Positions 59,501 to 64,000 of a stretch of DNA of 64,000 nt are shown here, one piece after another. Made by a program: the position numbers and the translations under genes. Numbering within the stretch: position 1 is the first letter of the stretch; every line of letters starts with the position of its first letter. This stretch comes from JANJUO01 sp942492935 (lineage in GTDB: Bacteria; Bacteroidota; Ignavibacteria; Kapaibacteriales; UBA2268), in contig OW818654.1 of NCBI GenBank assembly GCA_942492935.1, positions 1,550,001-1,614,000 on the forward strand. The letters run 5' to 3'. Below the pieces are notes generated by a model. The model made no database searches. It worked only from the letters and a program-made list of their open reading frames with translations, and was not told the origin of the DNA.

Positions 59501-62500
59501 TTTATTAATTAGCACAGACCAAAATTTTAATACAATTATCAAAAATGATACTGTAACAAATATTTATTCATGGCTCTGGAATTATAATCTAAAACTTAGT
59601 ACAATTTACTATTGGAAAGTATTAAGTATGTACAATAGTGAAGTTGGTGAGTGGTCGTCAGTATTTAAATTTACAACAAGAAATACTAATCATCAATATT
59701 GTATTCCATCTTCAGCTGAATGTGATGAATACATAAAAAAAGTAGTGTTTAATTCAATTTCAAAAGAATCCGACTGTGATACTCGATATACAGATTATTC
59801 TGATTATATTACTGCAGTTACCAAAGGAAGTGTTTATTCAATTACAATAACAAATGGGGTCCCATATAATGACGATAAAGTAGGGGTTTGGTTCGATTGG
59901 AATCAAGATGGCGACTTTTTAGATTCGGGTGAGTTTACCCAATTAACCACATCCGATTATACAACATTTTCTGGAAATATTACTATACCCAATACGGCAA
60001 CCAAAGGAAAAACGATGATGCGAGTAAGAATTGTATATAATATATCTTTGAATCCTTGCACTGATTCTGATTGGGGTGAAGTTGAAGATTATAGTATATA
60101 TATTGCTCCTGTACCTTTAAACACTCCAACATTGGTTTCTCCCACAAATAATGCTGTCAATCAATCACTTTCTCTTGATTTAAACTGGAATTCAGTTTCT
60201 AATGCTACAGGATATACTTTGCAAGTTTCTACACAAAGTGATTTTTCCAATTTAGTAACAAATGTTAATCAAGCATCTACTACATATTTTTTACAAAATT
60301 TAATTTCGCAAACATTGTATTATTGGAGGGTTTTAGCATATAATTCTGATACTAATTCAAATTGGTCTTCTACCTTTAATTTCACTACTTTGAATGAAGT
60401 TGAAACTGTAACTTTGCTATCACCATCGAATAATTCCACAAATCAAAAAGAAAATTTACCTTTGATATGGTATCATAACACAGGCATTACTAAATACCAA
60501 GTGCAAATATCTAAATTTGCAAATTTTTCAGCGAATATTGTGTCAACCTTTACAACAGATTCATTATACAATGCTTCTTTGTTTAATTCAACTACATTTT
60601 ATTGGAGAGCAAGAGCAATTTACAATTTAGATACATCTGCTTGGTCGTCAGTTTGGAATTTTACAACTAAAGATAGTTTAACTATTCCTATTCTAACAAC
60701 TCCAGCAAATAATGCAACAAATCAGAAAACAAATTTGACATTGAATTGGAATGATGTGAATTTTGCTGAAAAATATAGATTACAAGTTTCTACTTTAAGT
60801 AATTTTAGTACATTATTAAAAGATGAATGGCTTGAAAATAACGAGTATAATCTTACAAATTTGAGTTACAACACAGTTTATTATTGGCGAGTATTGGCAG
60901 CTGACTTTGCTGATACAACTGAATTTTCAGGAATTTGGCAATTTACTACTAAGCAGAATTTAAATATTCCTGTTCTTGCAAGTCCGTCAAACAATGCAAC
61001 AAATCAGAAAACCAATTTAACATTGAATTGGCATGATGTCAATTTTGCTGAAAAATACAGATTACAAGTTTCAACTTCAAGTAATTTCAGTACATTATTA
61101 AAAGATGAATGGTTAGTAAACAGTGAGTATAATATTACAAATTTGAGTTACAATACTGTTTATTATTGGCGAGTATTGGCAGTTGACTTTTCTGATACAA
61201 CTGCATTCTCAGGTACATGGCAATTCACAACTAAGCAGAATTTAACACTACCTGTTCTTGCAAGTCCATCAAATAATGTAACGAATCAAAAAACAAATTT
61301 GACTTTAAACTGGAATGATGTAAATTTTGCTGAAAAATATAGATTACAAGTTTCATCTTCTAATAATTTTGCCACTTTGTTAACAGATGAGTGGTTAGTT
61401 AATAACGAGTATGATTTAACAAATTTGAGTTATAATACTACTTATTATTGGCGAGTATTGGCAGCTGACTTTACCGACACAACAGCATTTTCAGGAACTT
61501 GGCAATTCACAACAAAACAGAATTTAACTATTCCAGTTCTAACAAGTCCAACAAATAATGCAACTAATCAAAAAACAAATTTGACATTGAATTGGAATGA
61601 TGTAAATTTTGCTGAAAAATACAGATTACAAGTTTCTACTTCAAATACTTTCAGTACATTATTAAAAGATGAATGGCTTGTTAATAGCGAGTATGATTTA
61701 TCAAATTTGAGTTATAACACTACTTATTATTGGAGAGTTCTTGCGGCTGACTTTGCTGACACAACAGCATTTTCCAATGCTTGGCAATTCACAACAAAGC
61801 AAAATTTAACTGTTCCAGTTTTGGCGAGTCCGTCAAACAATGCTACAAATCAAAAAACAAATTTAGCATTAAATTGGAATGATGTAAATTTTGCTGAAAA
61901 ATATAGATTACAAGTTTCTACTTCAAATACTTTCAGTACATTATTAAAAGATGAATGGCTTGTAAATAGTGAGTACAATCTCACAAATTTGAGTTATAAT
62001 ACAGTTTATTATTGGCGAGTATTAGCGGCTGACTTTGCAGACACAACTGAATTTTCAGGAACTTGGCAATTTACTACAAAGCAGAATTTAACTATTACAG
62101 TTTTGGCAACTCCAGCAAATAATTCTACAAATCAGAAAACAAATTTAGCATTAAATTGGAATGATGTAAATTATGCAGAGAAATACAGATTACAAGTTTC
62201 AACTTTAAGCAATTTCAGTACATTATTAAAAGATGAATGGCTTGTTGATAGCGAGTATGATTTATCAAATTTGAGTTATAACACTACTTATTATTGGCGA
62301 GTATTGGCAGTTGACTTTTCTGATACAACAGCATTTTCAGGTACATGGCAATTTACTACAAAGCAGAATTTAACTATTCCAGTTTTGGCAACTCCAGCAA
62401 ATAATGCTACAAATCAAAAAACTTATTTGACATTGAATTGGAATGATGTAAATTTTGCTGAAAAATACAGATTACAAGTTTCAACTTCAAGTAATTTTAG

Positions 62501-64000
62501 TACATTATTAAAAGATGAATGGCTTATAAATAGCAATTATTATCTTACAAATTTGAGTTACAATACTACTTATTATTGGCGAGTGTTGGCAGCTGACTTT
62601 TCTGATACAACAGCATTTTCAGGTACATGGCAATTCACAACAAAGCAGAATTTAACGGTTCCAGTTCTTACAAGTCCAACAAATAATGCTACAAATCAAA
62701 AAGTAAATTTGGCATTGAATTGGAATGATGTGAATTTTGCTGAAAAATATAGATTACAAGTAAGTACAGAAAGTAATTTCAGTACATTATTAAAAGATGA
62801 ATGGCTTGTTAATAGCGATTATAATCTCACAAATTTGAGTTACAATACTGTTTATTATTGGCGAGTATTGGCAGTTGACTTTTCTGATACAACTGCATTT
62901 TCAGGTACATGGCAATTCACAACTAAGCAGAATTTAACAGTTCCTGTTCTTGTAACTCCAACAAACAATGCTACAAATCAAAAAACAAATTTGACATTGA
63001 ATTGGAATGATGTAAATTTTGCTGAAAAATACAGATTACAAGTTTCAACTTCAAATATTTTCAGTACATTGTTAAAAGATGAATGGTTAGAAAGTAGCGA
63101 GTATGATTTATCAAATTTGAGTTACAACACAGTTTATTATTGGCGAGTATTGGCAGTTGACTTTGCCGATACAACGGCATTTTCTTCAATTTGGCAATTC
63201 ACAACTAAGCAGAATTTAACAGTTCCTGTTCTTGTAACTCCAACAAACAATGCTACAAATCAAAAAACAAATTTAACATTGAATTGGAATGATGTAAATT
63301 TTGCTGAAAAATATAGATTACAAGTTTCGACTACAAATAATTTTACTACTTTATTAAAAGATGAATGGCTTATAAATAGCGATTATAATCTCACAAATTT
63401 GAGTTACAATACTGTTTATTATTGGCGAGTATTGGCAGCTGACTTTGCCGATACATCGGCATTTTCAGGAACTTGGCAATTCACAACTAAGCAGAATTTA
63501 ACTGTTCCAGTTTTAGCGAGTCCGTCAAACAATGCTACGAATCAAAAGACGAATTTGACGTTAAATTGGAATGATGTAAATTTTGCAGAGAAATATAGAT
63601 TACATGTTTCAACTTCAAATACTTTTGCCACATTGTTAACAGATGAGTGGTTAGATAATAGCGACTATAATCTCTCAAATTTGAGTTATAATACTACTAA
63701 CTATTGGCGAGTTCTTGCAGCTGATTTTGCCGATACAACTGTATTTTCAGGCACTTGGCAATTTACAACTAAGCAGAATTTAACGGTTCCAGTTCTTACA
63801 AGTCCAACAAATAATGCTACAAATCAAAAAGTAAATTTGGCATTGAATTGGAATGATGTGAATTTTGCTGAAAAATATAGATTACAAGTAAGTACAGAAA
63901 GTAATTTCAGTACATTATTAAAAGATGAATGGCTTGTTAATAGTGAGTATCATTTGACAAATTTGAGTTACAATACCGTTTACCATTGGCGAGTATTGGC
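56508..64000 (+). CDS. Giant secreted protein, BNR/sortilin-like plus GEVED plus fn3 repeats; 3' end outside window
   Basis: ATG at 56,508; the frame is open to the window edge (over 2,490 residues). Signal peptide 1-21. Residues about 110-770 contain BNR/sortilin-type repeats (IWIGSPSGGLWKTTDDGASW; GVLKSTDGGESW; RTTNAGTNWT), as in glycosidase-like or Vps10-type propellers. Fn3/Ig-like modules follow, then a GEVED-like domain (about 1,060-1,200: YSDYITAVTKGSVY; GVWFDWNQDGDF; DWGEVEDYSI). From about residue 1,390 comes an array of 94-aa fn3-like units. A C-terminal sorting domain for type IX secretion may be beyond the edge. Probably a surface adhesin. Confidence 0.85.
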   Translation, partial: MQFSKLLLVIIALMLFFEAKSQSWLNRDSLGDNINFYSIQKKFNDYWGPKNIGHRTPKNQMGGWKAFKRWEWFWEQRVAPSGVFPSSDHLIKESRKWKAQNKKNSEELQTANSWTNLGPFTSSGGYSGLGRINWIEEDPSYNGTSNRTIWIGSPSGGLWKTTDDGASWTSKLSGFGSMGVSCIVINPSNSNIMYIATGDGDAFDTYSIGVLKSTDGGESWNTTDLNWSTSNTRTIRKIVMNANNTSILFAATTNGIYKTTDAGTIWTQVKTGSTIDIEYRPNGNDTLYASSFSQVFRTTNAGTNWTTLSGLPTSSINRIELAVSPNNTNIVYALFGYSGSNNDAGFHSIYQSTNGGTNWTAKAVWGQANVPNLLGWDSDGGDTGGQAWYDLAMAVSPTDANLVFVGGVNCWKSTNGGANWSISSHWWGDGVPAVHADHHFLGYAKTTSRLYNGNDGGIYRTSNSGTNWSWLGSGLPITQLYRIGASKTNSARIIAGSQDNGTKLLKSGTWTDAIGGDGMECIIDHTNADIMYGSLYYGDINKSTNAGSSFSAISTPSGESGAWVTPYVMHPTTSTTLYLGYLNVWKSTNSGSNWTKISTWGTSELSVLHVAPSDANYIYAGTGSSLRYTSNGGTNWTAISLPASTELTYLAINDAYPTRLYAVFSGYTSGNKVYYSTNAGANWTNLSNNLPNVPVNTVVHISNMNNRIFVGTDIGVFWRDDTQTSWQDFNTNLPDVKVTELEYHYSTNKLRAATYGRGLWEVEVSTNSDQLLAPILKSPSNNSTNFVFNESLIWYKSTNATSYGLQISTNSNMSNPIYSKTGLTDTTFVIKDTLLNYYTTYYWRTNAKKDETTSDWSTIWNFQTEVYATTPTQVEPTNNSTGITHNTLIKWNKVNNSQTYGLQVSVNSNMSNPIINATGLSDTTYTISDTIFIYSTTYYWRVNSKRNDVTSNWSGIWNFRMTSNLTAPTLTFPSNNATSITLTDSLKWNTVSGANKYHLLISTDQNFNTIIKNDTVTNIYSWLWNYNLKLSTIYYWKVLSMYNSEVGEWSSVFKFTTRNTNHQYCIPSSAECDEYIKKVVFNSISKESDCDTRYTDYSDYITAVTKGSVYSITITNGVPYNDDKVGVWFDWNQDGDFLDSGEFTQLTTSDYTTFSGNITIPNTATKGKTMMRVRIVYNISLNPCTDSDWGEVEDYSIYIAPVPLNTPTLVSPTNNAVNQSLSLDLNWNSVSNATGYTLQVSTQSDFSNLVTNVNQASTTYFLQNLISQTLYYWRVLAYNSDTNSNWSSTFNFTTLNEVETVTLLSPSNNSTNQKENLPLIWYHNTGITKYQVQISKFANFSANIVSTFTTDSLYNASLFNSTTFYWRARAIYNLDTSAWSSVWNFTTKDSLTIPILTTPANNATNQKTNLTLNWNDVNFAEKYRLQVSTLSNFSTLLKDEWLENNEYNLTNLSYNTVYYWRVLAADFADTTEFSGIWQFTTKQNLNIPVLASPSNNATNQKTNLTLNWHDVNFAEKYRLQVSTSSNFSTLLKDEWLVNSEYNITNLSYNTVYYWRVLAVDFSDTTAFSGTWQFTTKQNLTLPVLASPSNNVTNQKTNLTLNWNDVNFAEKYRLQVSSSNNFATLLTDEWLVNNEYDLTNLSYNTTYYWRVLAADFTDTTAFSGTWQFTTKQNLTIPVLTSPTNNATNQKTNLTLNWNDVNFAEKYRLQVSTSNTFSTLLKDEWLVNSEYDLSNLSYNTTYYWRVLAADFADTTAFSNAWQFTTKQNLTVPVLASPSNNATNQKTNLALNWNDVNFAEKYRLQVSTSNTFSTLLKDEWLVNSEYNLTNLSYNTVYYWRVLAADFADTTEFSGTWQFTTKQNLTITVLATPANNSTNQKTNLALNWNDVNYAEKYRLQVSTLSNFSTLLKDEWLVDSEYDLSNLSYNTTYYWRVLAVDFSDTTAFSGTWQFTTKQNLTIPVLATPANNATNQKTYLTLNWNDVNFAEKYRLQVSTSSNFSTLLKDEWLINSNYYLTNLSYNTTYYWRVLAADFSDTTAFSGTWQFTTKQNLTVPVLTSPTNNATNQKVNLALNWNDVNFAEKYRLQVSTESNFSTLLKDEWLVNSDYNLTNLSYNTVYYWRVLAVDFSDTTAFSGTWQFTTKQNLTVPVLVTPTNNATNQKTNLTLNWNDVNFAEKYRLQVSTSNIFSTLLKDEWLESSEYDLSNLSYNTVYYWRVLAVDFADTTAFSSIWQFTTKQNLTVPVLVTPTNNATNQKTNLTLNWNDVNFAEKYRLQVSTTNNFTTLLKDEWLINSDYNLTNLSYNTVYYWRVLAADFADTSAFSGTWQFTTKQNLTVPVLASPSNNATNQKTNLTLNWNDVNFAEKYRLHVSTSNTFATLLTDEWLDNSDYNLSNLSYNTTNYWRVLAADFADTTVFSGTWQFTTKQNLTVPVLTSPTNNATNQKVNLALNWNDVNFAEKYRLQVSTESNFSTLLKDEWLVNSEYHLTNLSYNTVYHWRVL
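60690..64000 (+). repeat. Tandem 282-bp fn3-coding repeats, at least 12 units
   Basis: The marker TTGAATTGG (or close variants) recurs at 60,741, 61,023, 61,305 and on to 63,843, each exactly 282 bp apart, with no insertion or deletion. Each unit codes for a 94-aa module around LNWNDVNFAEKYRLQVST and YYWRVLAADFADT. Conservation at the DNA level indicates recent amplification or gene conversion. The array runs past the window edge. Confidence 0.9.

Noticed and set aside
60690..64000. A CRISPR or satellite interpretation of the 282-bp repeats.
   Set aside because: The array is in frame throughout, codes for fn3-like modules and belongs to a single long gene with a signal peptide.

Overview
The window is AT-rich bacterial chromosome from the Bacteroidota/Chlorobiota (FCB) side of the tree. 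This rests on gene content: large secreted proteins with tandem Ig/fn3-like modules, a GEVED-like domain and a type IX-like C-terminal domain, a TonB-dependent receptor, EttA, PurH, ClpP, and DUF6249, DUF4328 and DUF805 membrane proteins. Many short palindromic repeats sit between genes. An Ignavibacteria/Kapabacteria-like host would fit, but I cannot place it from sequence alone.

Positions 1 to about 26,700 are a foreign element whose left end lies outside the window. Its left arm (1-4,927) holds short genes of unknown function, zinc-ribbon and J-domain proteins. It also holds a 400-bp divergent control region with three copies of a compound operator, and an operon in which three consecutive genes are each preceded by the same GC-rich hairpin plus Shine-Dalgarno block. 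From 26,616 down to 5,003 nearly every gene is on the minus strand, mostly with ATGA/TAATG overlaps, so this looks like one late operon.

That operon encodes collagen-like spike proteins rich in Gly-(Phe/Tyr)-Ser triplets and a YadA-head-like fibre. It also encodes several peptidoglycan hydrolases or cysteine proteases, about ten small membrane proteins, a very basic protein, a RecA/RadA-like ATPase and three consecutive beta-rich proteins that are candidate capsid proteins. One of the three is followed by its own terminator. I see no terminase, portal, tail sheath, tape measure or baseplate gene. My inference is a provirus of a tailless, probably membrane-containing phage, comparable in lifestyle to Salisaeta icosahedral phage 1 or P23-77 but not recognisably homologous by eye.

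The provirus ends about 1.4 kb upstream of dnaA (28,173-29,630). Downstream of dnaA come a degenerate IS4-family element with intact inverted repeats and a 10-bp target duplication, and a RelE/ParE-type toxin-antitoxin pair between two 325-bp direct repeats. Each repeat carries a nested palindromic MITE-like unit. Then follow membrane and secreted hypotheticals, a second small putative antitoxin-type pair, and ettA.

From 37 kb to the end the region is ordinary chromosome. It carries a coiled-coil protein with an HPD motif, a lipoprotein, a TonB-dependent receptor, tRNA-Gly(GCC), a 1,151-aa secreted Ig-repeat protein, a TPR lipoprotein, an 889-aa coiled-coil protein, a YitT-family transporter, purH, a DinB protein, clpP and a DUF805 protein. 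It ends in a giant secreted protein, cut by the window edge, with twelve fn3-like units spaced exactly 282 bp apart.
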